Shown: piece by piece, positions 19,122 through 26,822 of the stretch
How positions within the stretch are numbered: position 1 is the stretch's first letter
Layout: the number at the start of each line of letters is the position of its first letter
IMG/VR virus record: IMGVR_UViG_3300032116_016259
Coordinates: 1-54,750 of that record
Length of the DNA: 54,750 nt
Origin: a virus
Reading direction: 5' to 3' (one strand)
Program-made: the position numbers and the translations under genes
The notes under the pieces: generated by a model
What the model was told of the DNA's origin: nothing
Database searches by the model: none
The model's input: the letters and a program-made list of their open reading frames with translations, nothing else

Positions 19122-20651
19122 ATGAATCATTGCTTATTATTTGGTGTAAATAACTATCACCGTTCTGCTGGTGCTCACAGAATAGCTTCTCAATTAAGAA
19201 CAGACGGATGGGATGCCGAAGTTATAGACTTTTCAGTTAGATGGCCTTTAGAAAAACTTCAAGAATTAGCAAAATCTAGAATTAATAAAAATACAAAATT
19301 TTTTGGTTTTTCTTTTATATTCAATAGAATTCCCCAAGAAGAAGTGGTTGTTCAATTTATGAAATGGATTAAAAAAACTTATCCAAGTATAATTTTAATT
19401 GGTGGCGGTCAAGGCCTAATGACAGAAAAGTTTTCTATTTTAGACTATTATCTGGTTGGTTATGGGGAGATAGGACTTAAAGCATTACTTTCTTATCTAT
19501 TTTCGAATGGAGAAAAACCTAACTTTGATGCTGCGTTGATATTAAAAGAGAAAAAAACAAAAACAATCAGTACATTACACAAATATCCTGCACACCCTTT
19601 TCCCGAAGCAATTATAAAATATGAGCCTAGAGATTTTTATACTGAGCATGAATTTGGTCAAATAGAATTTTCTCGCGGTTGTAAATTTAAATGTTCTTTT
19701 TGTAATTTTCCTATTTTGGGAGTTAAAGGAGATTATACGAGAGATCCAGAAAGTGTATATGAACAATTAATGTTTAATTATGATAATTATGGTATAAGAG
19801 ATTACACTATTGCAGATGAAACGTTTAATGACTATACAGAAAAGCTTACTAAATTTGCTGATGTTGTAGACAGGTTACCTTGGAAACCTTTTATGTCATC
19901 TTTCATAAGAGCAGATTTATTAGTATCAAGAAAAAAAGATAGGGAAGAATTATTACGTATGGGAGTGACTGCTCATTACTATGGTATAGAAACGTTCAAT
20001 GAAAAAGCGGGAAAATATATTGGTAAAGGTATGAATCCTGAAAAATTAAAAGAAGGAATGATTGAAGTAAAAAATTTTTTTAAAAGTCATGTAGGAAATC
20101 GTTATAAAGGAACTATTGCTTTAATTGCAGGACTTCCCGGTGAAACTTTAGAAAGCTTAGAACAAACAAAAAAATGGTTAATAAAAAACTGGAGAGATCA
20201 AGTCGTAGCACCAAATGTTTTAGAAATTCACAAACCAATACCGGGTGCAAGAAATTCTAAACTTGATGAAGAATATGAAAAATTAGGTTATCGTGAAATA
20301 GTGTTGGATGAAAAAATAATGCTAGAAAAAATAAAAATGATAATCCACCATGATAACTTCGACATTAAAGTTGGAGATTCAGAAGGTTTTTCTTGGGAAA
20401 ATAATGATATGAGTATATATGATGCTATACGTTGGACAGCAGAAATTGAAAAAGAAGTCTATGAAATTGGAGGAATTGATTTAAAAAAACCAGCTGCTCT
20501 TAAATTAGCTCAAATGTATTGTGACGAAAAAGGAAATGTTTTACCTTTAGACGATAAATTATCATTAACATCGGTTTACCATGAAGATGCATTAGGTTCT
20601 AATTTTCAAATTTTTGTTGATAAATATATAGAAAAAAAATTAAGTATTTAA
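19122..20651 (+). CDS. B12-binding-domain radical SAM protein
   Basis: This 509-aa protein has a Rossmann-like N-terminal region (residues 1-130; ILIGGGQGLM, YLVGYGEIGLKAL) typical of cobalamin-binding radical SAM enzymes. The cluster motif Cys187-x3-Cys191-x2-Cys194 follows in SRGCKFKCSFCNFP. The SAM-barrel motifs IADETFND and IAGLPGET follow. The DxHxxG base-off cobalamin motif is not seen, so B12 may bind base-on or not at all. Relatives catalyse methylations, methylthiolations and ring chemistry. It follows the sulfotransferase and overlaps the convergent PIG-L gene by 4 bp. The substrate is not predictable; a glycan or a natural-product-like moiety of the island is inferred. Confidence 0.85.
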   Translation: MNHCLLFGVNNYHRSAGAHRIASQLRTDGWDAEVIDFSVRWPLEKLQELAKSRINKNTKFFGFSFIFNRIPQEEVVVQFMKWIKKTYPSIILIGGGQGLMTEKFSILDYYLVGYGEIGLKALLSYLFSNGEKPNFDAALILKEKKTKTISTLHKYPAHPFPEAIIKYEPRDFYTEHEFGQIEFSRGCKFKCSFCNFPILGVKGDYTRDPESVYEQLMFNYDNYGIRDYTIADETFNDYTEKLTKFADVVDRLPWKPFMSSFIRADLLVSRKKDREELLRMGVTAHYYGIETFNEKAGKYIGKGMNPEKLKEGMIEVKNFFKSHVGNRYKGTIALIAGLPGETLESLEQTKKWLIKNWRDQVVAPNVLEIHKPIPGARNSKLDEEYEKLGYREIVLDEKIMLEKIKMIIHHDNFDIKVGDSEGFSWENNDMSIYDAIRWTAEIEKEVYEIGGIDLKKPAALKLAQMYCDEKGNVLPLDDKLSLTSVYHEDALGSNFQIFVDKYIEKKLSI

Positions 20652-21292
20652 TCTCTAGAAAAAATGAGTTGAAAAGCTTCAGCGTATTTTACTCCAACTT
20701 GAACACCTCTAAACTTTGATCGTATTTCCATCGACTCCACGCTGCGAGCATCTGGATACTCATAGATTTCTGTTGAATATAAATTTAAAACTCGTTTTTT
20801 TAAGTCTATAAAATTAGATACATCCACATATGTATTAGGTTCAAATTTAGAAACAATCTGAGAAAAAGACCAATCACTACTTGCTGGCATTTCTGAAAAA
20901 TAAAGTTTTTTTACTGTAGAATTTAGTTTAGGGCGGCATGCCACCATACATGATTGTGAAACTATTCTATGGTCCTTGTGTAAATCACCTATACTGTGTG
21001 TATAAACTATTTCGGGTTTAAAATTATTTACAATATTTTCAACTAAACTTTTAGTTTCTGGTAAAGACAATAAACAGTCGGAAAAGTTATATATTTCTGA
21101 TCTAGCACCCAACAAATCACAAGCTTGTTTAAAAGATTTTTTTCTTTCGTAAGAAACTTGTTCATTTCCAGGTCTACTACCATCACATAGTGATACAACT
21201 AAAGTTTCATTTTTCAAAGATGTTTTAGCTATAGTTCCTGCCGGTCCATAACTTTCATCATCTGGATGGGCAAATAAAAAAAGTGTTCTCAT
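20648..21292 (-). CDS. PIG-L/LmbE family deacetylase
   Basis: The zinc motif AHPDDE is at residues 8-13 and a second metal His motif lies in HKDHRIV, in 214 residues. The family hydrolyses N-acetyl groups of GlcNAc-containing lipids, thiols and antibiotics. No signal peptide is seen. Its start overlaps the end of the epimerase gene by 4 nt (ATGA-type junction), and it is the last gene of the minus-strand island. A sugar N-deacetylase step working with the neighbouring nucleotide-sugar enzymes is the likely role. Confidence 0.85.
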   Translation of the reverse strand: MRTLFLFAHPDDESYGPAGTIAKTSLKNETLVVSLCDGSRPGNEQVSYERKKSFKQACDLLGARSEIYNFSDCLLSLPETKSLVENIVNNFKPEIVYTHSIGDLHKDHRIVSQSCMVACRPKLNSTVKKLYFSEMPASSDWSFSQIVSKFEPNTYVDVSNFIDLKKRVLNLYSTEIYEYPDARSVESMEIRSKFRGVQVGVKYAEAFQLIFSRD

Positions 21293-22212
21293 AACATATC
21301 TCTAATAATGTCATCTATATTTTTAGATGGTGAATAATTAATATATTTTTTAATTTTTGTTAAATCTGGAATCCTAACTTTTATGTCACCGTGATTTTTA
21401 GAAAAAGCGTTTTCATAAGGTACGTGAATTATCTTACTTTTGGAGTTTGTTATTTCTATTACTCTTTTTGCTAAATCGTCGATTGTCATAGGAATATCAT
21501 TGCCTATATTGAATAATTCTCCTTGGATTGAAGATACTTTAATTAAAGAATTTAATGCATCATCTATATGACAAAAACATCTTATTTGTTGTCCTGTCCC
21601 ATATACTATTAAATCTTCATTCGATTTAGCAGCCTGTACAAATTTTGGAAGGACCATACCGTAATCTGCCAATTGGCCGGGACCTACAACATTAAAAAAT
21701 CGAACTATCGTATATGGAAAATTACTAGCTCGAATCATAAACTCCATCATAAGTTTACTGGTAGCGTAACCCCACCGAAGTTTACTACTAGGACCTATGT
21801 TAGCATTTGATTCTTCTGAAAATGGACCTTCTCCATACACCTCACTTGTACTAGAAAATACAACATGCCTTTTAACTTTTTCAAATAGTGGTAAGAGTTT
21901 ATTATTTAATTCAATATTATTAAAAAGTGTTTCAGATGGATATTTGTCGATATATTCAACACCAACACTACCGGCTAAATGAAATATCCTATGATTTTTC
22001 CTAAAAAGTCTCAGTAAATCATTATCATCCATTTTTATAATATCAGCTTCAATAAATTCAAACAAATTTTTATATTCTGAAAAGTCATCTAAATTTATAC
22101 TAGAGGTTTTTAAATTGTCAATAATAGTAACACGTTCTTGTCTTGTTTTTAATAGTTTATGTGTTAAATTTTGACCAATAAAACCAGCACCACCTAAAAT
22201 AATATTATTCAT
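21289..22212 (-). CDS. NAD-dependent nucleotide-sugar epimerase/dehydratase (extended SDR)
   Basis: The 307-aa protein carries the NAD-binding GGAGFIG (7-13), the SSTSEVYG active-site Ser/Thr segment, the catalytic Tyr-x3-Lys in GYATSK, and RFFNVVGPGQ and GQQIRCFCHIDD motifs typical of UDP-glucose 4-epimerase, UDP-xylose synthase and related enzymes. Length and motifs are complete, so it is probably active. It overlaps its upstream neighbour by 8 nt and the PIG-L gene by 4 nt. The exact sugar product cannot be told from sequence. It fits production of an activated sugar for the two glycosyltransferase-like genes in the island. Confidence 0.85.
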   Translation of the reverse strand: MNNIILGGAGFIGQNLTHKLLKTRQERVTIIDNLKTSSINLDDFSEYKNLFEFIEADIIKMDDNDLLRLFRKNHRIFHLAGSVGVEYIDKYPSETLFNNIELNNKLLPLFEKVKRHVVFSSTSEVYGEGPFSEESNANIGPSSKLRWGYATSKLMMEFMIRASNFPYTIVRFFNVVGPGQLADYGMVLPKFVQAAKSNEDLIVYGTGQQIRCFCHIDDALNSLIKVSSIQGELFNIGNDIPMTIDDLAKRVIEITNSKSKIIHVPYENAFSKNHGDIKVRIPDLTKIKKYINYSPSKNIDDIIRDML

Positions 22213-22903
22213 AAATTATATCATCAAATAAAATATACAAATATAAATTTGAATTTATGTCATCAATTCCATGCAACCAATTTCTAGAATTAAAATTGAT
22301 AATCATTTGTTGATTTATATTTGGTAAAAAATATTTTTTTTCTTCACCGGGAAAATTTACTCTAAGTTTCTCCCACCAATTAATAAAATCAAAAGAGTCA
22401 TTAAACCCGGACAATAAAGATTTTTTAGGCATGGTATCCATAGTATTCTCTATATACTTGAACCAAAAATATTCCTTTATTTCTTCTCTAATTAAAATAG
22501 GTACAATAAAAGTGCGGGTGTTAATGGGAACTGAGTCATCATGTATTCTATATGGATGAGTATGAGCACTAAGTTTTTTTATATTATTAATAGGTAAAGA
22601 TTTATCATTTCCTTGTATCCAACAAACGAATTGTGAGAGAGTTTTAATTTTATCTTTTTCAACTTCATCTATAAAAATTTTTAAATATGAATAAAGTTTT
22701 GTATTAATTAAAAATTCTCTAACTTCTTTTAGAGTCCCTCCAGCATTAAAATGTATTTTGAAAAGTAAATTGACTTCGTTTTCAAATCCAACTAACGCAT
22801 TTTTCTCTTTCATATTTTGTTTACAGATGTCAAATAGTAATCCAACATCACTATCCACAATTTTTAATTGTGAGGGTTTATAATCAACATTCAAATTATT
22901 CAT
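22205..22903 (-). CDS. Unknown protein with possible Fe(II) oxygenase (double-stranded beta-helix) core
   Basis: Not firmly recognised. In 232 residues, an N-terminal helical part precedes HTHPYRIHDDSVPINTRTFI (around residues 114-133), which offers an H121-x-D123 pair and Arg130. A distal NWLHGIDD with His211 lies in a strand-rich C-terminus. That HxD...H layout is the metal triad of 2-oxoglutarate/Fe(II) oxygenases such as the phytanoyl-CoA group. No clear 2-oxoglutarate Arg could be assigned. It lies between two SDR epimerase genes with 4- and 8-nt overlaps, so a sugar or small-molecule hydroxylation is possible. A cupin isomerase is an alternative. Confidence 0.4.
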   Translation of the reverse strand: MNNLNVDYKPSQLKIVDSDVGLLFDICKQNMKEKNALVGFENEVNLLFKIHFNAGGTLKEVREFLINTKLYSYLKIFIDEVEKDKIKTLSQFVCWIQGNDKSLPINNIKKLSAHTHPYRIHDDSVPINTRTFIVPILIREEIKEYFWFKYIENTMDTMPKKSLLSGFNDSFDFINWWEKLRVNFPGEEKKYFLPNINQQMIINFNSRNWLHGIDDINSNLYLYILFDDIIYE

Positions 22904-23493
22904 TTATCTAAACCCCTTTTACCTGAAGTAAAATTTTCGTAAATTTCACCTAAGGTTATTTGTTCGATCTCCAATTCTTTTAATTCTACCATACATTTAA
23001 CAACTTTATCAACGTGAGCTATATAATGAATTTTGTTAAAATCTTTAGGTTTATATGCTTTTTTATTTACACATCGTTTAATAAAACAATCGTCTTGCAT
23101 ACCTATTCCGTAGACACTTGGTATCCTATAGTTTACATAATTTCTACCAGAATATTTCAAATAAACTTCCATACTTTGTTTTGCTATATTATAACATTCT
23201 TGTGCTGTGTTGTCAACACTTAATACTCCCATACTACTGGCATTTACGAATAAAGCTGTTGAATTTATTTTTAATGCTTCTCTAGTAACATCGAATATTA
23301 TATCCATAGTTTTGGTTGGATTATTTACTATAAAATTCGTTGTGCTTGGACAAGCTAAATGGTAAATAATATCGCAATCGATTTGTCGAAAATTTCTACC
23401 TATTTCGTAGACAGTATCACCATTTTCTTCTAAAAGTTTAACTAAATTTTTACCTATAAATCCAGTAGAACCTGTAACAACAACACGTTTCAT
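22900..23493 (-). CDS. Short NAD-dependent epimerase/dehydratase-like protein
   Basis: It has an N-terminal GSTGFIG NAD loop (8-14), YHLACPS, an NASSMGVLS segment and a Tyr-x3-Lys in CYNIAKQ. It is only 197 aa against about 310 for extended SDRs. The C-terminal substrate-binding region is shortened, so it may be a reduced family member, a subunit of a heteromer with the 307-aa SDR, or a degraded gene. The frame is intact and junctions with neighbours are tight (4-nt overlap downstream, 2-nt gap upstream), which argues that it is functional. Confidence 0.7.
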   Translation of the reverse strand: MKRVVVTGSTGFIGKNLVKLLEENGDTVYEIGRNFRQIDCDIIYHLACPSTTNFIVNNPTKTMDIIFDVTREALKINSTALFVNASSMGVLSVDNTAQECYNIAKQSMEVYLKYSGRNYVNYRIPSVYGIGMQDDCFIKRCVNKKAYKPKDFNKIHYIAHVDKVVKCMVELKELEIEQITLGEIYENFTSGKRGLDK

Positions 23494-23495
23494 AA

Positions 23496-23987
23496 TTATT
23501 CTTCCAACAAATTACTTTTCCAGAGAGCGTCGTCCCAACCTAAACGTATAAATCTGACTCCATTATATTTTAATCCATCTTTCAAATTTTTTATAAAAGT
23601 TGAAGAATCTTTTGGATCATAAAGAGGAATATCTAAAGCTTTCATAAGTTGGTGATCATCGAAAACTAAATGTCCTCTACCACAAATACTATAACAACCA
23701 TTATGACCAGCGTTAACAAATACTATACTTCCATATTTTTCTGCCCAACCTTTGATGTTTAGTTTAATCTGCTCATAAGATTTATAAATCACAAATCCGG
23801 CAACTCCGTAAATAATTACTTTTTTCCCTTGACTTGCTAACCCAGCTGCAATATTAATCATGTTGGGTTCCTGTACTCCACAATTTATTATATTGTAATT
23901 TCCATCTGTCCATTTCCACATGTCACAATGTAAAAAATAAACTTCTCCTTTATATAAATTTAAAAATCTATTTAAATATTTTCTCAA
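23496..23987 (-). CDS. Transketolase-like pyrimidine-binding subunit (split, C-terminal half)
   Basis: In 163 residues, NCGVQEPNMINIAAGLAS (35-52) matches the transketolase/DXS Pyr domain, with Glu40 as the Glu that activates thiamine diphosphate, followed by KVIIYGVAGFVIYKSYEQIK. The third transketolase domain is absent. The likely start is TTG at 23987, inside a TTGA overlap with the halogenase stop. The next in-frame Met is residue 23. It pairs with the PP-domain gene at 25207-25947, but a halogenase gene separates them. Two-subunit transketolase-like enzymes occur in surface-sugar clusters, where they make or transfer two-carbon units. The substrate is unknown. Confidence 0.75.
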   Translation of the reverse strand: MRKYLNRFLNLYKGEVYFLHCDMWKWTDGNYNIINCGVQEPNMINIAAGLASQGKKVIIYGVAGFVIYKSYEQIKLNIKGWAEKYGSIVFVNAGHNGCYSICGRGHLVFDDHQLMKALDIPLYDPKDSSTFIKNLKDGLKYNGVRFIRLGWDDALWKSNLLEE

Positions 23988-25276
23988 TTATACCATCCAT
24001 TACGTTCGCGTTCCAACCAGTCAATATAATTCATACCTTTTTGTATTTTAATAATTTCTGTTGGATCCATTTGGTCACTAGGTGTTTTAATTTCACTGTC
24101 AAAACCGGATAGTATATAATCCCAAGCTTCCACAGGAAATATCTCCGTTTCTCTATACCTTTCTACTGGAATATTTTTATAATGATTCCAGTATTCATTT
24201 TCTCGTTTACTGTACTTGTAATGTGCCACAACAAAATTAATTATATCATCATAATTTTTATTAACTTGATTGTTATAATCATTTTCGGTTATTTCACCAT
24301 CCAAATAACGTGTAATCTTTTCGAGAGCACTTGTTACGAGATAAATTCCTGTTGATTCTATAGGTTCTATAAATCCGGAAGCTAAACCAACTCTAACTAC
24401 ATTATTCTTCAAATGTATTTTACATCTACCTGTACTAAACTTTACTCGACGAATATCTTTTTCTGTAACATCGACATTTAATTTTTCTTTTATTGCTTGG
24501 ATAAATTCAGACATAACATCAAATTTATCACTGTGTACATATCCCATGGCCAATTGATCTCCAAGTGGAATATTCCAAACCCATCCGTAATTCATTGCCT
24601 TAAATATTGAGTATGGTTTGCATTGTTCTGCGCGATTTGTGTAAGAGTGGCGGTAAACTAATGCACAATTATTTGGTATGATATGGCTAATATCAAAGTA
24701 ATTATCAGGTATGTAACTAAACTTACTATTTAATCCCGTACAATCTATTAAAAAATCATAAGTATTTTCTATTTCTTCCAAAACTGCTGTTTGCCTTTTA
24801 ATAGTAACATTTTTTAAATTATGTACTTGTGTATCTAAATAATTCAACAATTCAGTACTTCTAAAATGTGTTGATGTATCTGGATAATTTAATACATTTT
24901 CCGACACTTTTTCTGTTTTCATCATACGTCTTGTGGACGTGGCATTATACGGTAAAGGTTCACCTAGACCAAAAGGAAAATCAAACTGTTCACCCGGCCT
25001 ATTAAATCCATCAAATACTATACCTAATTTTAATGTTCCGTTACAATGATGAATTATATCTAAATTAGACATTCCTATTCCTATCTTAGAGAGGAAATGA
25101 CTACTTCTAGGTACCAAAGCTTCACCAACACCAATAGGATTGTTTTCTTCTGGATATATCCAAGTAATCTCTTTGTCTGGATACTGATTACTTAGATAAA
25201 ATGTAGTTAAGTATCCTGTAGTTCCACCACCAATGATTGTAATTCTGTTAATGTCTCTATTTTTTTGTAATGCCAT
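23984..25276 (-). CDS. Flavin-dependent (tryptophan-type) halogenase
   Basis: This 430-aa protein has the FAD loop GGGTTG (16-21) and the VGEALVP segment. Lys83 in TLKLGIVFDG lies where the catalytic lysine of PrnA-type halogenases is expected. The halogenase signature WxWxIP is present as W232-V-W-N-I-P237, followed by GFIEPIESTG (301-310). Such enzymes use FADH2, O2 and halide to halogenate aromatic substrates. Homologues are known in marine cyanophages, one of which was shown to be an iodinating halogenase. The ATG at 25276 gives a 70-nt overlap with the upstream PP-domain gene. No other Met precedes the FAD loop, so the overlap is probably real. The substrate could be a Tyr/Trp in a fibre or a small molecule; this is open. 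Confidence 0.85.
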   Translation of the reverse strand: MALQKNRDINRITIIGGGTTGYLTTFYLSNQYPDKEITWIYPEENNPIGVGEALVPRSSHFLSKIGIGMSNLDIIHHCNGTLKLGIVFDGFNRPGEQFDFPFGLGEPLPYNATSTRRMMKTEKVSENVLNYPDTSTHFRSTELLNYLDTQVHNLKNVTIKRQTAVLEEIENTYDFLIDCTGLNSKFSYIPDNYFDISHIIPNNCALVYRHSYTNRAEQCKPYSIFKAMNYGWVWNIPLGDQLAMGYVHSDKFDVMSEFIQAIKEKLNVDVTEKDIRRVKFSTGRCKIHLKNNVVRVGLASGFIEPIESTGIYLVTSALEKITRYLDGEITENDYNNQVNKNYDDIINFVVAHYKYSKRENEYWNHYKNIPVERYRETEIFPVEAWDYILSGFDSEIKTPSDQMDPTEIIKIQKGMNYIDWLERERNGWYN

Positions 25277-25947
25277 TTTTTAATATCCTTTTCCATAGAA
25301 ATTACGCCACTACCCTTAATCGTTTTTAAAAAAATAATATTAGGTTTTTCAGAAGAAATACTATTATAAGAATCTAAAATTTCTTTACGATTATGTCCTT
25401 CCACTTCTTGTATGTGCCAATTATAAAGTTTACACATGTCAATAATAGGATGAACTGATAAAATTTCATCTATTTTACCAGTAACTTGTGAATTATTATA
25501 ATCTACTGTTACAAAAATATTTTTAATATTGTTATGTCCTATAAATTGAATAGCTTCGATTGTGTTTCCCATTTGAAGGGTCGCATCACTAATATTAACC
25601 CAAACTTTTTTATTTTTATTTACCAGTGCTATACCAATTGAAACTCCTAAAGCATTACCCATTGTTTCTTCACTGTAATCAACAAAACTAATTTCGTCAT
25701 GTTTAACACCTATACTAAGGTTTTCTACCTCATCGAGGTATTTTAATTTTTTCCAGATTAAATAATAAGTTTGCGCACCAAAAGGTTTACCTATAACAAT
25801 ACAATCATTTGGAGTTACAATTTCATTTGTAAATAATTCATCAACATAATCTAACATACTTAAAGCACTAGGAATATGAGATAAATTTTCTTTATAAGAA
25901 TATTCTAATAATTCTTTTACAGTTATTTTATTTTTCAAATTGAACAT
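25207..25947 (-). CDS. Transketolase-like thiamine-diphosphate (PP) subunit (split, N-terminal half)
   Basis: In 246 residues, HIPSALSMLDYVDEL (24-38) matches the transketolase N-terminal GHxxxxLS region. MGNALGVSIGIAL matches GxLGxGLSxAxGxA. NISDATLQMGNTIEA with VTVDYNNSQVTG is the ThDP/Mg site, where the usual GDG reads SDA. The altered GDG leaves metal binding uncertain, although the second half (DxNN) is kept. The partner Pyr subunit is at 23496-23987. The two halves flank the halogenase, and the 3' end overlaps the halogenase by 70 nt. A role in making an unusual sugar or ketose precursor is inferred. Confidence 0.75.
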   Translation of the reverse strand: MFNLKNKITVKELLEYSYKENLSHIPSALSMLDYVDELFTNEIVTPNDCIVIGKPFGAQTYYLIWKKLKYLDEVENLSIGVKHDEISFVDYSEETMGNALGVSIGIALVNKNKKVWVNISDATLQMGNTIEAIQFIGHNNIKNIFVTVDYNNSQVTGKIDEILSVHPIIDMCKLYNWHIQEVEGHNRKEILDSYNSISSEKPNIIFLKTIKGSGVISMEKDIKKWHYKKIETLTELQSLVVELQDT

Positions 25948-25955
25948 TAATAATT

Positions 25956-25963
25956 AATTTATA
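25956..25963 (-). promoter_or_regulatory. Weak late-promoter-like motif (TATAAATT)
   Basis: In the 17-bp gap before the PP-domain ATG (25947) the minus strand reads TATAAATT, one mismatch from TATAAATA. It lies only about 9 nt before the start codon, and the region is very AT-rich. It is offered as a possible internal late promoter only. Confidence 0.2.
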
Positions 25964-25964
25964 C

Positions 25965-26822
25965 TTATGAATTATAAAAAATTAAACTTTGTGGAGCAAA
26001 TAAAACTTTATTTCCAATTTTTGGTGATCCCCACATGCCATTAAATTCATTATTTTGATCGTCTACAGGTATAAAATTTAATTTACTTGTTAAAGAACTC
26101 AATACTTTAACCCTCTGTTTATAAACACTTTCAATATGAATTAAATCGATATTGGATAATTGACCCGTATGATACAATAATTTCATATCAAACCCTTTTA
26201 CATCATCAAATTCAATATTATCATACAATTTATAAAGATCACCTTCTTTACTTAACCAAATTTTCTTTTCAACTAATTGATCAAATAATTCTCTATAATC
26301 ATCCAGTGTAGCAAATAGATACTCATCATTATAGATAAAATTTTTGTAATAATCAAATAACGAATCACTCTTTTCAAATATAAAAAAAGCCGTTTCTTCT
26401 AATAAATCAAATTCTTTATTTTGTTGGTGTTTTTTACAATGATTATATACAAAATTTAAAAAATTATCTTTAAGTTCTATATTTCTATCATTCCAAAGTT
26501 TTCTATGAAACATAGTTTTTGAACTAGCATTAAGTTGAAATGCAAATTCGTTTAGTTCAAAAAAACCTTCCATACCTTTATGTACAATCATTTCAACAAA
26601 CTCAACATCAAAATGAGGAATGTTAAAGTGTAAAGGATAATAAAATTTATTTTCATTATATTCTTTTGTTGTAGTATCTACTCTACGTTTAACTCTAAAA
26701 TCTGGATAGCGTTCAAGTAATAACTTTTCTCTAGACAAACGAATGTTTCTCAAATAGTCACTTATTTGAGTATATTCTGAACCATTCAAATATTCTAAAT
26801 TGTTTACATCATAAAGTTTCAT
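25965..26822 (-). CDS. Hypothetical protein (285 aa)
   Basis: Not recognised. It is soluble, rich in aromatic and charged residues, with no signal peptide or membrane segment. Features include FYYPLHFNIPHFDVEFVEMI in the N-terminal third, two Cys-poor helical stretches, and a C-terminal MWGSPKIGNKVLFAPQSL. The ATG overlaps the end of the upstream radical SAM gene by 14 nt, which suggests the two proteins are made together. It could be a partner, or a substrate-recognition or transfer enzyme for that radical SAM protein. No catalytic motif can be named. Confidence 0.55.
   Translation of the reverse strand: MKLYDVNNLEYLNGSEYTQISDYLRNIRLSREKLLLERYPDFRVKRRVDTTTKEYNENKFYYPLHFNIPHFDVEFVEMIVHKGMEGFFELNEFAFQLNASSKTMFHRKLWNDRNIELKDNFLNFVYNHCKKHQQNKEFDLLEETAFFIFEKSDSLFDYYKNFIYNDEYLFATLDDYRELFDQLVEKKIWLSKEGDLYKLYDNIEFDDVKGFDMKLLYHTGQLSNIDLIHIESVYKQRVKVLSSLTSKLNFIPVDDQNNEFNGMWGSPKIGNKVLFAPQSLIFYNS

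Noticed and set aside
22900-23493. Short SDR as a broken copy of the 307-aa epimerase
   Set aside because: Sequences differ throughout and coupling to neighbours is intact; there is no frameshift or leftover downstream homology.
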